Counted from the stretch's first letter, positions 54,785-63,433 are shown. The stretch: DNA of 64,000 nt from JAFECT01 sp963838235 (GCA_963838235.1 CAWIQJ010000005.1:62001-126000), one strand, 5' to 3'. The notes: generated by a model not told the origin, from the sequence alone. Made by a program: numbers and translations.

Positions 54785-56584
54785 TCACTGCGCCGGCAGT
54801 TCCTTCGGCGCCAGGACTGCGCCCTTGCCTTGCGCCTGCAGGTGCGCGCGGCCGAGTTGTTCCAGCAGGCTTTCGGCGCGCGGATCATCGAGCACCCAGC
54901 CGAGCGCCGCCAACGTCTTCATCGACGTCTCCGACACGCCCATGCCGTGCGACAGCGACTCGAAGAAGCTGCGTTCGTGCGGATAGGCCTTCAGCTTCAC
55001 GTCTTCGTCGGCGGGGATCTTCGCCAGCGCCTTGGCCTTGTCGATGGCGTCGTAGAAGCCGCCGATCTGGTCGACGAGGCCGAGCTGTTTGGCCTGGGCG
55101 CCGGTCCAGACGTGGCCCTTGGCGATGTCGCGCACGCGCGCCTCGGGAATGTTGCGGCCCACCGACACGCGCTTCACGAAGCCGTCGTAGATGTGATCCA
55201 TCCAGGCCGAGAAGGCCGCGCGTTGGGCCGGGGTGAATTCCTTGCCGCCGGCGAAGCTGTCGGCGTATTGGCCGCCCACGCTGAGATCGCGCATGTTCAC
55301 GCCGTAGCGCGCCACGGCGTCGCCGATGACGAACTTGCCGCCGAACACGCCGATCGAACCGGTCAGGGTCGAAGGCTCGGCGATGATCGACGAGGCGTTG
55401 GAGGAGATCCAATAGCCGCCGGATGCCGCATAGGTGCCCATCGACACCACCACCGGCTTGCCCGCCGCCTTGGCGGCCTTCACCGCCGCCAGAATCTGCT
55501 CGGACGCAGTGTCCGCGCCGCCGGGCGAGGAGACACGGAACACGATCGCCTTGACGTTGTCGTCCTTGATCGCGGCGTAGAAGGCGCGTGCGGTGTCGTC
55601 GGAATAGATGTTGCTGTCGGTGGCGAAGGCGCCGCCCGTGCCGTGGCCGGTGACGATGTCGCCCTCAGCGCCGATCACCGCGATGGTGCTCGCGCCCTGT
55701 GTGTAGAGCAGCGGCTTCACCGCCGTCGCATAGTCGTCGAAGTCGACGATGTGCGCGTCGTCGCCGGCGCGTTCCTTCAGCGCCTGTTCGGCGTCGTGCA
55801 CCTGGCCCACCTTGTCGACCAGACCCTTGGCCATGGCGTCTTCGGCGGAATAGGGGCCGGCTTCGATTATGGTCTTCAGGGCGGCGACATCCTTCTTACG
55901 GTCGAAGGCCGCCTGGCCCATGGCGGTGTCGTAGATGCTGCTCATCCAGGACAGGTTCGCCTCGCGGTGGGCGGGCGTGTAGTCGGGGTAGAGGTACGGG
56001 TTGACCGCGTTCTTGTACTCGTAGCGCTGCTGGTAGTCGGCCTTGACGCCGTACTTGTCGAACAGGCCCTTCAGGAACATGTCCGAGGTGGCGATGCCGG
56101 TGGCCTGGAACGAGCTGTCCGGCTGCATCCAGACCTCGCCGGTGGACGCGGCCAGCTCATAGGTCGAGACCACCATGCCGTCGGGATAGAGGCCCTGGCT
56201 GTGCGCCATGATCGGCTTGCCCGAGGCGCGGAAATGGCGGAACGCAAGACGCAGTTCGTCGGCCGCCGCAGGCGAGATCCCGCCCTCGGGCAAGCGCACC
56301 AGAAGGCCGCGCACCTTGGCGTCCTTTTCCGCGTAGCGCAGGGTCTCGATGACCCGGATGACCGACATCTTGTTGGCGGTGAATATTGAGGCCGCGACCG
56401 GGTCCTGATCGCTCAGGCCGCCGCGCAGGTCGAGCTCAAGCACGGTCGGGTGGTTAAGCCGCGCCTCGTTGGTCGAAGACGCCGCCAGCGACCCGATGAA
56501 CCCGAAGAGCAGGAACAGGCCCAGGAAACAGAAAATGAACATGCCGGCGACGACACCGGCGACGGTGATCAGGAACTGCTTCAT
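54785..56584 (-). CDS. sppA: Signal peptide peptidase SppA, 67K type
   Basis: 599 residues, the long double-domain form. A single N-terminal anchor (about residues 8-32) precedes two S49 domains. The serine nucleophile lies in VVVSMGTYAASGGYWISSNAS (about residue 395) and the general-base lysine is expected in the first domain near GMVVSTYELAAS/ALKTIIEAG. FRVSSPGGADTASEQI is a conserved S49 motif. SppA digests cleaved signal peptides in the inner membrane. The ATG at 56584 follows a weak ribosome-binding site. It is monocistronic. Confidence 0.93.
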   Translation of the reverse strand: MKQFLITVAGVVAGMFIFCFLGLFLLFGFIGSLAASSTNEARLNHPTVLELDLRGGLSDQDPVAASIFTANKMSVIRVIETLRYAEKDAKVRGLLVRLPEGGISPAAADELRLAFRHFRASGKPIMAHSQGLYPDGMVVSTYELAASTGEVWMQPDSSFQATGIATSDMFLKGLFDKYGVKADYQQRYEYKNAVNPYLYPDYTPAHREANLSWMSSIYDTAMGQAAFDRKKDVAALKTIIEAGPYSAEDAMAKGLVDKVGQVHDAEQALKERAGDDAHIVDFDDYATAVKPLLYTQGASTIAVIGAEGDIVTGHGTGGAFATDSNIYSDDTARAFYAAIKDDNVKAIVFRVSSPGGADTASEQILAAVKAAKAAGKPVVVSMGTYAASGGYWISSNASSIIAEPSTLTGSIGVFGGKFVIGDAVARYGVNMRDLSVGGQYADSFAGGKEFTPAQRAAFSAWMDHIYDGFVKRVSVGRNIPEARVRDIAKGHVWTGAQAKQLGLVDQIGGFYDAIDKAKALAKIPADEDVKLKAYPHERSFFESLSHGMGVSETSMKTLAALGWVLDDPRAESLLEQLGRAHLQAQGKGAVLAPKELPAQ

Positions 56585-56717
56585 GAACCACGAGAACCCT
56601 GCAAGCCAAACTCGACCATAGGGCGCGGGCGAGGGGCGTCAAATGGAGACCCGATCAGGTCCGGACGATGGCCTGACCGCCGTGGCGCCGGCGGCACGCT
56701 TTCGCCGGTTCCGGAGA

Positions 56718-57005
56718 TCAGACCTTGCTCAGAATCGCCTGCAGGGTCTGGGCGCGCTGGCCGACCTCATCGACCAGACGCCGCGCCAGTTCGCGCGCGC
56801 CGACGGGATAGGCCTCGCCGCCGGCGGCGATTTCCTCGGCCTTGCGGGCCAGGGCGACCATCGAGATGTTCAGCTGTTCGATCTCTTCGCGCGCCAGGGT
56901 CTGGGCCTCGGCCTGGAGCTTGCGAATGCGGTCGGCGGCGGTCGCGGGGGCCTTTTCGGCCTCCGGCGGGACGAGGGTGAGACGCACCTTAGCCATGGCT
57001 TCCAT
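56718..57005 (-). CDS. Small coiled-coil protein of unknown function
   Basis: About 95 residues from the ATG at 57005 (MEAMAKVRLTLVPPEAEKAP), or 92 from the ATG at 56996. A helical region, RIRKLQAEAQTLAREEIEQLNISMVALARKAEEIAAGG, is a probable coiled coil, followed by VGARELARRLVDEVGQRAQTLQAILSKV. It resembles conserved small hypothetical proteins of Caulobacterales. It lies about 100 bases after the methyltransferase gene on the same strand. Function unknown. Confidence 0.65.
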   Translation of the reverse strand: MEAMAKVRLTLVPPEAEKAPATAADRIRKLQAEAQTLAREEIEQLNISMVALARKAEEIAAGGEAYPVGARELARRLVDEVGQRAQTLQAILSKV

Positions 57006-57103
57006 CATGATCTGCGATCCGCGCGTCCCGTTTCGGAACCCGAGGCCTCCTTGGCTTGAGGAATTGCAAAGGTCGCGCCGGAATTCCCCAAGGGCGCGAA
57101 TGG

Positions 57104-57751
57104 TTACCGGTTGAAGGTCCACACGCCGGTGCGCTTGACCTCGAAGTCCTCCAGTTCGCGCGTGGTCGCGACCTGGTAATCGGCCAGCCGGGTCAGGCCC
57201 TCGCGCGGGAAATAGCTGCGCCCCGGATCGCCGATCAGCACCCGGACGCCGCGATCACGCGCGACGCCGAGCCAGACCAGCACCTTCTCCGCCATCGGCT
57301 TTTCGTAACAGACGTCGCCGGCGCAGATCAGGTCGACCTCGGGTGGCGGCGCGTCCAGCAGGTCCGCGCCGGTGAAGACGATCGCAACCCCGTTCGCCTC
57401 GGCGTTAACCGCCACCGCTGCCGCGCAGAAGTCGTCGATGTCGCTGGCCAGGACGGACGTGGCGCCTGCCTTCGCGGCGGCGATGGCGACCAGGCCCGAG
57501 CCGGTGGCGAAATCGAGCACGCGCTTTCCGGCGACTTCCTCGGGATGATCGAGCAGATAGCGCGCGAGCGCCTGGCCGCCGGCCCAGGCGAAGGCCCAGA
57601 ACGGCGGCGGCAGACCCATGGCGCCCAACTCTTCCTCGGTCATGCGCCAGATCGGCGTCACCTCGTCCGCCAGCCACAGCTCCAGCTCCGGCGCATGGGG
57701 CGGCCGTTGCAGGCGGGTGTTATTGCGGATGAAGGCGGGATGGTCCACCAA
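57104..57751 (-). CDS. SAM-dependent methyltransferase (ETFBKMT/nicotinamide-type)
   Basis: 215 residues. FIRNNTRLQRPPHAPELELWLADEVTPIWRMTEEELG precedes the SAM-binding motif KRVLDFATGSGLVAIAAAKAGATSVLASDID (motif I and acidic post-I). DLICAGDVCYEKPMAE is motif IV. The group includes the ETF-beta lysine methyltransferase and related protein methyltransferases, so a protein substrate is possible. The ATG at 57751 has AGGTAGC before it. It is divergent from the low-GC gene pair. Confidence 0.88.
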   Translation of the reverse strand: MVDHPAFIRNNTRLQRPPHAPELELWLADEVTPIWRMTEEELGAMGLPPPFWAFAWAGGQALARYLLDHPEEVAGKRVLDFATGSGLVAIAAAKAGATSVLASDIDDFCAAAVAVNAEANGVAIVFTGADLLDAPPPEVDLICAGDVCYEKPMAEKVLVWLGVARDRGVRVLIGDPGRSYFPREGLTRLADYQVATTRELEDFEVKRTGVWTFNR

Positions 57752-57873
57752 GCTACCTCAGCATCTCAGGGTTGACCTTGCGCTCAAATCGATGGTTGGG
57801 TTGTACGCGGCTATCCCATTCGCGGAGCAGAAAGCCAGCCGTCAACGATGATAATTCTAATGAGAGAAAATCG

Positions 57874-58278
57874 GTGGCTGGTTTGGTCAAGAATGTGGCT
57901 GCGTCTTTCGCATTCGCAGTCGTGTGGTTTGTTTCATTTCTTCTATCGTACGCACTGCTCGCGTTAATTTTGCGCTACGTCGATTCTTATATCGCCTACG
58001 TCGCCGACTTCATCGTGAATTGCATCTCGACTTGCTTATCTATCTTGCTGGCGTCGCTAGTGGTGAGAACCTTCGTAAGGGATGTCAGCGGGAAATTTGT
58101 CTTCCTCGCGTTTCTCTCAATATCGTCTTTGTTGTTTTCGCTGGCTGGTGGGGTTGCCATAACTGACACCCATTATTTTCAGTTTGCGGTAGCCTCCGTT
58201 CAGTGGGGCCTCGGCCTTCTTCTAGCTTACGGTGAGCTTTGGCCAAAAGGGGGCGCAAGCCATGAAGATAGTCGTTAG
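57874..58278 (+). CDS. Low-GC membrane protein of unknown function
   Basis: 134 residues from the GTG at 57874, which follows GAGAGA by six bases. It has four membrane helices: AASFAFAVVWFVSFLLSYALLALIL, FIVNCISTCLSILLASLVV, VFLAFLSISSLLFSLAGGVAI and FAVASVQWGLGLLLAYG. The GC content is clearly lower than that of its neighbours (I estimate about half), with T-rich codons rare elsewhere in the window. That suggests recent acquisition. It overlaps the next gene by 17 bases. No family recognised. Confidence 0.65.
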   Translation: MAGLVKNVAASFAFAVVWFVSFLLSYALLALILRYVDSYIAYVADFIVNCISTCLSILLASLVVRTFVRDVSGKFVFLAFLSISSLLFSLAGGVAITDTHYFQFAVASVQWGLGLLLAYGELWPKGGASHEDSR

Positions 58279-58921
58279 CATTGTGGGATCGCTATTAGGT
58301 TTTCTGACTCTGCCGTTGATGATTCTAAATTTCTTTGGCGGCATAGTAAGTGGAATCTGGCTGCTGGTGCTTCATCGCTGGAGCGACTTTGGATTTGGCA
58401 TCGGCATACTCTTTCTTGGGTCTTTTCTGATCTCGATCCTTCTTCTCCCGAGTATCGCACTCACGGTGCCGGGAATCAGGCTGATGGAGACCGGCCAAGT
58501 CATGAGCGGAGCGATCGTTGGCCTTCTCGGGAGCGCGTGGACCTACCTCGTAATGATCGCGTGGTGCGTGACCGTCTTCACGTTCTTAATTCGACATGCT
58601 GATGGACACATCTGGCCTTACGTCCTTTGGGCATATGCCAACGCAACCGGTCCATGGACGTATGCAGCTTCTCGGGAAAACCAGAACGACGATGGTCCGT
58701 CCATGTCCTTCATCGCTACGTTCTTCGCTCAGCTCGCGTGTGTCGCAGCTGGCGCCGCAGCGGCCATTTGGCACGTCGTGCCATCATTTGCGACATTCTC
58801 AGAGGTGATCGCCCCGTTCATGGGCATCGCCCTTGTAATACAGTCCGTATTTTTCGTCGGGATTTCGCTCGATCGCGCCGCGGCGATGCGCAGTCAAGGA
58901 ACTGCTGCGGACTTCTACTGA
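58262..58921 (+). CDS. Low-GC membrane protein of unknown function
   Basis: 219 residues from the ATG at 58262, which lies inside the end of the preceding gene. There are five or six membrane helices (VSIVGSLLGFLTLPLMILNFFGGIVSGIWLLVL, FGIGILFLGSFLISILLLPSIAL, a third near AIVGLLGSAWTYLVMIAWCVTVFTF, a pair near the end). The GC content is intermediate, below the window average. Together with the preceding gene it forms a coupled membrane pair that looks horizontally acquired. The family is unknown. Confidence 0.65.
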   Translation: MKIVVSIVGSLLGFLTLPLMILNFFGGIVSGIWLLVLHRWSDFGFGIGILFLGSFLISILLLPSIALTVPGIRLMETGQVMSGAIVGLLGSAWTYLVMIAWCVTVFTFLIRHADGHIWPYVLWAYANATGPWTYAASRENQNDDGPSMSFIATFFAQLACVAAGAAAAIWHVVPSFATFSEVIAPFMGIALVIQSVFFVGISLDRAAAMRSQGTAADFY

Positions 58922-58957
58922 GTGTTCTAGCAAGCGCATTCGCAGGGAGATTTTTCG

Positions 58958-59341
58958 ATGCACGCCGGTTCCTGCCTCTGCGGTGCGGTGACGTTTCAGG
59001 TGGAGGGTGAGCTGAAGGCGCCGGACGCGTGTCACTGCAGCCAGTGCCGCAGACAGTCGGGTCACTATTGGGTGTCCACCAACGTGCCGACGTCGGCGTT
59101 GACCGTCGACGGCGCCGATAGGGTGACCTGGTATCAATCCACCGAGAAGGTGCGCCGCGGCTTCTGCTCCACCTGCGGTTCGTTCCTGTTCTGGGACCCG
59201 CTCGAGCACGACGTCATCGCCGTCGCCATGGGCGCCTTCGACAAGCCGACGGGGACAAAGCTGCACATCCACATCTTCGTGGGCGACAAGGGCGACTACT
59301 ACGACATCGCCGACGGTCTGCCGCAGCGGCCGGGGTATTGA
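58958..59341 (+). CDS. GFA family glutathione-dependent formaldehyde-activating-like enzyme
   Basis: 127 residues with the full zinc-binding pattern of the GFA family: GSCLCGAVTF, DACHCSQCRRQSGHYW and FCSTCGSFLFW. GFA enzymes speed the addition of glutathione to formaldehyde, but most family members are uncharacterised CENP-V/GFA domain proteins. The GC content returns to the window norm. The ATG at 58958 has AGGGAG in front. It is probably monocistronic. Confidence 0.9.
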   Translation: MHAGSCLCGAVTFQVEGELKAPDACHCSQCRRQSGHYWVSTNVPTSALTVDGADRVTWYQSTEKVRRGFCSTCGSFLFWDPLEHDVIAVAMGAFDKPTGTKLHIHIFVGDKGDYYDIADGLPQRPGY

Positions 59342-59650
59342 ACCGTTTTCGACGCAGCTAGGTTGAGCACGCCGCCGCCGTCGGGCTGGTCGCGCGTCGC
59401 GCCCGTGATCGCCGCGTCGTTCACGGACTTTTTCGTTCCTGTTTTGTTCTTGACGGCGGCCTCCAACCGCCTATCTTGAGACCGTAAGCGTCGCACCGTT
59501 TGCGCGTCCTCGGGCGCGTCAGCGGAGGTCTTTGACATTGTGAATTCAACATCGGCGCGCGGGCCTCCGGACCCGCGCCGGGCGGTCCAGCCGTCACTTG
59601 ACAAGTTGGAAAGTGACGTTACTTTCCATCATGGAAAGTGAAGGCCGAGC
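59342..59650 (+). promoter_or_regulatory. Regulatory region with an rrn-like leader and a triple GGAAAGTG operator
   Basis: A sigma-70-like promoter TTGACG (59450-59455), 16 bases, TATCTT (59472-59477) is followed by GGTCTTTGACATTGTGAAT at 59527-59545, which resembles the boxA-type leader (TGCTCTTTGACA) of alphaproteobacterial rRNA operons, and a strong GC hairpin at about 59552-59580. A second promoter TTGACA (59598-59603), 16 bases, TACTTT (59620-59625) overlaps GGAAAGT-N6-ACTTTCC (59608-59627) and a third GGAAAGTG half-site (59633-59640), the likely operator of the HTH regulator downstream. No 16S start sequence is present. Confidence 0.55.
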
Positions 59651-60100
59651 ATGACCCAGGACGCCAACGAAGCCGCCAATGCGCTGGAGGCCATGCGCGC
59701 TTCCCGCGAGCGGTTGGCCGCCGCCGCCAACTGTCCGCCCGCGCGCCACCTGGCCTTCGCCGCGGTGTTGGGGGGCATGGTGGCCTCCCAGGCCGCGCCG
59801 TCGATGATCGCGATCGTGATCGAAGCGCTGCTGATGGTGGGCATCGCGCTGATCGTCGCCTGGGACCGCAAGCGCACCGGCATGTTCATCAACGGCTACC
59901 GTGCCGGGCGCACCCAGGGCCTGACCTACGGCCTGCTGGGTTTCACCCTCGCGGTGCTGGCCCTGGTCCTGTGGCTGAAGCTCGAGCGCGGCCTGATCTG
60001 GGCGCCGCTCGCGGGCGGGGCGGTGGTCGCCATCGTGGCCTACGTCGCCAGCACCGTGTGGCAGCGCATCTATCTGCGCGAACTGAGGGAGACGCCGTGA
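59651..60100 (+). CDS. Membrane protein paired with an HTH regulator
   Basis: 149 residues. A helical cytoplasmic start (NEAANALEAMRASRERLAAA) is followed by four hydrophobic segments (about residues 33-53, 55-75, 95-115 and 119-140) with a basic loop (DRKRTGMFINGYRAGR). It is commonly found together with HTH_34-type regulators. The role is unknown; it may be a membrane partner or target of the regulator. The ATG at 59651 lies 11 bases after the last operator half-site; a GTG at 59638 overlaps that half-site and is less likely. The stop overlaps the regulator start (GTGA). Confidence 0.75.
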   Translation: MTQDANEAANALEAMRASRERLAAAANCPPARHLAFAAVLGGMVASQAAPSMIAIVIEALLMVGIALIVAWDRKRTGMFINGYRAGRTQGLTYGLLGFTLAVLALVLWLKLERGLIWAPLAGGAVVAIVAYVASTVWQRIYLRELRETP

Positions 60101-60405
60101 GCGCCGCGGGGCTCGATCCGATCATTCACGCGCCGGCGCGGCTGCAGATCATGGCGGTGCTGGCCGGCGTGCAGGACGCCGAGTTCGCCCTGCTGCGCGA
60201 CACGGTGCAGGTGTCGGACTCGGTCCTGTCCAAACACCTCGCTCAGCTCGCCGAGGCCGGATACATCGCCCTGCGCAAGGCCGCGCTCGACGGTCGCCAG
60301 CGCACCTGGGCCGCGCTCACCGGCAAGGGCCGCCGCGCCTTCACCGGCCACGTCACGGCGCTGCAGGCGCTGGCCGCCGTCATCGATCCCGCGGCCGCGG
60401 AGTAG
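60097..60405 (+). CDS. Winged helix transcriptional regulator (HTH_34/MarR-like)
   Basis: 102 residues. LDPIIHAPARLQIMAVLAGVQDAEFALLRDTVQVSDSVLSKHLAQLAEAGYIALRKAALDGRQRTWAALTGKGRRAF is a complete winged helix domain of the HTH_34 family, resembling the C-terminal half of MarR/ArsR proteins. It has no cysteine or other ligand-binding insert. The GTG start overlaps the preceding stop. The palindromic operator at 59608-59640 upstream of the pair suggests that it represses its own operon. Confidence 0.88.
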   Translation: MSAAGLDPIIHAPARLQIMAVLAGVQDAEFALLRDTVQVSDSVLSKHLAQLAEAGYIALRKAALDGRQRTWAALTGKGRRAFTGHVTALQALAAVIDPAAAE

Positions 60406-60439
60406 GTCGTGCCTAAGTTTCAAGTCGCCCAACAGAGCC

Positions 60440-60601
60440 ATGCTCGGCGCGGGCCTTGTCCTGTGGAGCACCGGTTCGACGCTCACGCTGCTTCATCCGT
60501 TTGGGACCGGCGACCTGCAGGACGGCGTCCAGGGCGTCATCATGGGCGTCGGGTTCGGGGTGATGCTGATGTCGATCCTCGGCAAGCGGCGCGTCTGCTG
60601 A
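60440..60601 (+). CDS. Small membrane protein (53 residues)
   Basis: ATG at 60440 opens a 53-residue frame with two hydrophobic segments: GAGLVLWSTGSTLTLLHPF and GVIMGVGFGVMLMSILG, ending in a basic tail KRRVC. The residues are typical of a small inner-membrane protein with two short helices. Coding character is good and it fits between the HTH gene and the convergent desaturase gene, but no strong ribosome-binding site is visible. It may belong to the HTH operon. Confidence 0.5.
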   Translation: MLGAGLVLWSTGSTLTLLHPFGTGDLQDGVQGVIMGVGFGVMLMSILGKRRVC

Positions 60602-60620
60602 GCGCGCGCGGACCACCGAC

Positions 60621-61551
60621 CTATCGGCTGGCCGACGCCGCTTTCAAAACACCCAAATAGCCGCGCCGCACCTCCATCCGCTTCGTCACGCCGCGTTCGC
60701 GCAACATGCGGTGGGCCTTGGGCAGGCTCCAGCAGGGAAGCCACATGAACATGTGGTGCTCGCAGTGATAGTTCACCCAGTAGGGTGCGATGAAGGCGCG
60801 TTCGAGCAGGTTGGCTTCGGTGGTGCGCGCGTGGCGCAAGGGGTCGGCGGGGTCGGGCGTCACCGCGTGTTCGGCGATGTTGCGCAGACGGGTGACCAAT
60901 GGAAACCAGGTCGCCATCGGCAACAGCCAGAACACGAACCACACCCACCACAGGCCGAACGCCGACAGGGCCGCGATCATGGCCGCGTTGACCAGCAGGA
61001 ACGGGACGACCGACTGGGCGGTGACGACGGCGCCTTCGGGCAGGTCCTCGTCGGCGCTTCTGCGCCTGGCGAAGAACGCGCCGATGCGTTGCTTGACGAA
61101 GGTCTGGCCGGTGAGGTCGCGCACGATCTTGCGCCGCAGCGAGGCGCGCGTGACCGGGAAGGGCGCCGAGAGCACGAGGTCCGGGTCCTCGGGCTGTTGC
61201 GCATACTTGTGGTGCTGCAGGTGGTAGGGCCGGTACGACGGCAGGCGCGCGTCGATCGGCACCGCGCAGAACCACTCCCCAACGAAATCGTTCACCGCCT
61301 TGTTGGGCGACAGGCCGCCATGCGCGGCTTCGTGCATCAATATGGCGAGGCCGAGCTGGCGCGCGCCGATGACCATCACCGACAGCGGAATCAGCCACGG
61401 CCAGATCACGCCGAGCGCGGTCGCCAACGCGATCACGGCCCAGGCGTGGGCGACCAGGGCCAGGCCCTTCCACGACGAGCGCGCGATCAGAGGGCGCCCA
61501 TTCCTGCGGTGTGAAGAAGTCCTTGGGATCGACGCGGGCGGCGACTGACAT
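60621..61551 (-). CDS. Membrane fatty acid desaturase, with one frameshift
   Basis: About 309 residues when restored. It has the three histidine boxes of the membrane desaturase family, HEAAHGG (about residue 72), HLQHHKY and HCEHHMF, and four membrane helices. The start MSVAARVDPKDFFTPQEWAP is joined to LIARSSWKGLALVAHAWAV by a single extra base near 61497-61500. The histidine boxes and spacing fit fatty acid or sterol-type desaturases/hydroxylases; the position of the double bond is unpredictable. The ATG at 61551 is used. It converges on the small membrane gene. Confidence 0.88.
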
Positions 61552-61600
61552 GGGCTCAGTATAGGCCTTCAGGCGCGTGACCTTAGGTCAAGCGCCGCGC

Positions 61601-62440
61601 TCATTGCATCGGCGTGATGTCGCCGGTCTTCGGCGGCCGTCCGGCGAACTCGTCGGCGTAGGCGGGCGCCAGCGCGTCGTGGAAGGCCTGCTGCGGCACG
61701 GTGATCTCGAAGGCCCCGTCGGAATAGGGCCCCACCGCGTAGGGCGAGAACAGGAAGGTGACCCCGCCCGCCTTGCCTGCCTGGTCTGACGGCGCCAGCA
61801 CGAGGACCGAGTCCGCCGACTTCGGGCACGGCCACGTGGTGTCGGTCGGATTGAAGTTGTCGCCCTCGCGCGCTTTCTTGGCATTGACGATCATGCGACA
61901 GAGCAAGGCGTCGAGTTTCGTGCGGTTCGCGTCGGCCTTGAACAGCGCCGCCGTCTTTACGGGCGCCTTCAGGGCGCGATCCCACAGCAGCAACTCCAGA
62001 TCGGAGTTGCCGTGCGCGCCACCCGAGAAGTTGTAGGTGTCGCTCTGCAGGCTCAACAGCTTGTCGGTCTCAGCGCCGAGCGTCCAGACGACGTCCTCTT
62101 CGTAGGGCGCGCCGGCGTCGATCTTCTGGCCCGCGGACTGCTTGGCGAATGTGTGCAGCGTCGCCATGCCGTCGTTGTAGAGGCGCGCGTGCAGGTCGGG
62201 CGCATCGGCCAGCGCCTGCGGGAGCTTCAGCGACAGATCGACGCTGTGCGCCTTGGACGTGAAGCTGAACGGAACCGGCGGCGCGGGCGGGACCGCGGGC
62301 GCGGGCGGCGCCGCTGTGGCGACCGTCGCGGGCGGTTTGGGCGCGACAGGCTGCGGGTTGAGCAGGGCGTAGGCGCCGGCCAGGATCATCACCACGACGA
62401 CGGCGGCGCCGGCGAGGAGCCACGCAGTCTTGCCTTTCAT
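61601..62440 (-). CDS. Anchored DUF3298/PdaC-like protein
   Basis: 279 residues. An N-terminal membrane anchor (WLLAGAAVVVVMILAGAYALL) and a Pro/Ala linker (about residues 30-58) lead to a periplasmic domain: FTSKAHSVDLSLKLPQALADAPDLHARLYND, then DVVWTLGAETDKLLSLQSDTYNFSGGAHGN and YAVGPYSDGAFEITVPQQAF, the signature of the DUF4163/DUF3298 pair found in PdaC. PdaC is a peptidoglycan deacetylase but this protein lacks the catalytic domain; its role is unknown. It is followed four bases upstream by ubiA on the same strand. Confidence 0.82.
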   Translation of the reverse strand: MKGKTAWLLAGAAVVVVMILAGAYALLNPQPVAPKPPATVATAAPPAPAVPPAPPVPFSFTSKAHSVDLSLKLPQALADAPDLHARLYNDGMATLHTFAKQSAGQKIDAGAPYEEDVVWTLGAETDKLLSLQSDTYNFSGGAHGNSDLELLLWDRALKAPVKTAALFKADANRTKLDALLCRMIVNAKKAREGDNFNPTDTTWPCPKSADSVLVLAPSDQAGKAGGVTFLFSPYAVGPYSDGAFEITVPQQAFHDALAPAYADEFAGRPPKTGDITPMQ

Positions 62441-62444
62441 CGCC

Positions 62445-63395
62445 TCACCCCCAAACGCCCGCGACCAGTCCCGCGAACAGGATCAGTCCCGCGGTGCGGT
62501 TCGATTTGAACAGGCGCAGCGCCAGCGCCGGATCGTCCAGCTTCACCCGCCGCGCCTGCATGGTCAGATGCAGAGCGTAGAGCACGGCGAAGGGAAAGAA
62601 CAGCATGCCGAGCCTGGCCAAGGGCGCAACCATGATCGCCAGCAAGGTCGCCAGCGCGTAGAAGGCCAGCACCGCCAGCGGCACGCGTGCGCCGAGGCGG
62701 CGCGCGGTGGACTTCACGCCGACCAGGGCGTCGTCCTCGATGTCCTGCAGGGCGTAGATGGTGTCGTAGCCGAGCGTCCAGAACAGCCCGCCGGCGTAGA
62801 GCAAGAGCGCGGGCCAGCGGAGTTTGCCCTCGACCGCCGCATAGCCCAGCAAGGCGCCCCAGTTGAAGGTCAGGCCGAGCCACGCCTGGGGCCACCAGGT
62901 GATGCGCTTCATGAAGGGATAGGCCGCGACCAGGAGCAGTGAGGCGGCGCCCAGGATGATGGCGAAGCGGTTGAAGCTGAGCAGGATGAGCAAGGCGATC
63001 AGGCTGCAGACCGCGATGAAGGCCCAGGCCTGTTTCACCCTGATCCGCCCCGAGGCGATGGGCCGGTCGGCGGTGCGCGCCACCTTGGCGTCGATGTCGC
63101 GGTCGACGATGTCGTTATAGGCGCATCCCGCCGCCCGCATCAGCGTCGCGCCGACGGCGAACTCGACGAGCAGCAGCAGGAAGTGCGGCCAGTCGGTCAG
63201 CAGGGTGTGCGTTTCGGATGAGGCGAGGGCCACGCCCTGCCACCCTGGCAGCATCAAGAGCCAGATCCCGATCGGCCGGTCGAAACGCCCCAGCTTCAGC
63301 CACGGCTTCAACCCTTCCGGCGCATGCCGGTCCACCCAGTTCAACGGCCGCGCATCGGGCAGCGGCTCGTAGGGCTCGGTCGGCGCGTCGGTCAT
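62445..63395 (-). CDS. ubiA: 4-hydroxybenzoate polyprenyltransferase UbiA
   Basis: 316 residues with about eight membrane helices. The two aspartate-rich motifs are CAYNDIVDRDIDAKVARTADRPIASG (NDxxDRxxD) and YALQDIEDDALVGVKSTARRLG (DxxxD). The polar start DARPLNWVDRHAPEGLKPWLKLGRFDRPIGIWLLMLPGWQG is typical. UbiA prenylates 4-hydroxybenzoate, the first membrane step of ubiquinone synthesis. The ATG at 63395 is conserved. The gene ends four bases before the DUF3298-like gene starts. Confidence 0.95.
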   Translation of the reverse strand: MTDAPTEPYEPLPDARPLNWVDRHAPEGLKPWLKLGRFDRPIGIWLLMLPGWQGVALASSETHTLLTDWPHFLLLLVEFAVGATLMRAAGCAYNDIVDRDIDAKVARTADRPIASGRIRVKQAWAFIAVCSLIALLILLSFNRFAIILGAASLLLVAAYPFMKRITWWPQAWLGLTFNWGALLGYAAVEGKLRWPALLLYAGGLFWTLGYDTIYALQDIEDDALVGVKSTARRLGARVPLAVLAFYALATLLAIMVAPLARLGMLFFPFAVLYALHLTMQARRVKLDDPALALRLFKSNRTAGLILFAGLVAGVWG

Positions 63396-63433
63396 GGGGA
63401 GGGTTTAACCGGGAGAGGGGCGCGCGTCATTCT

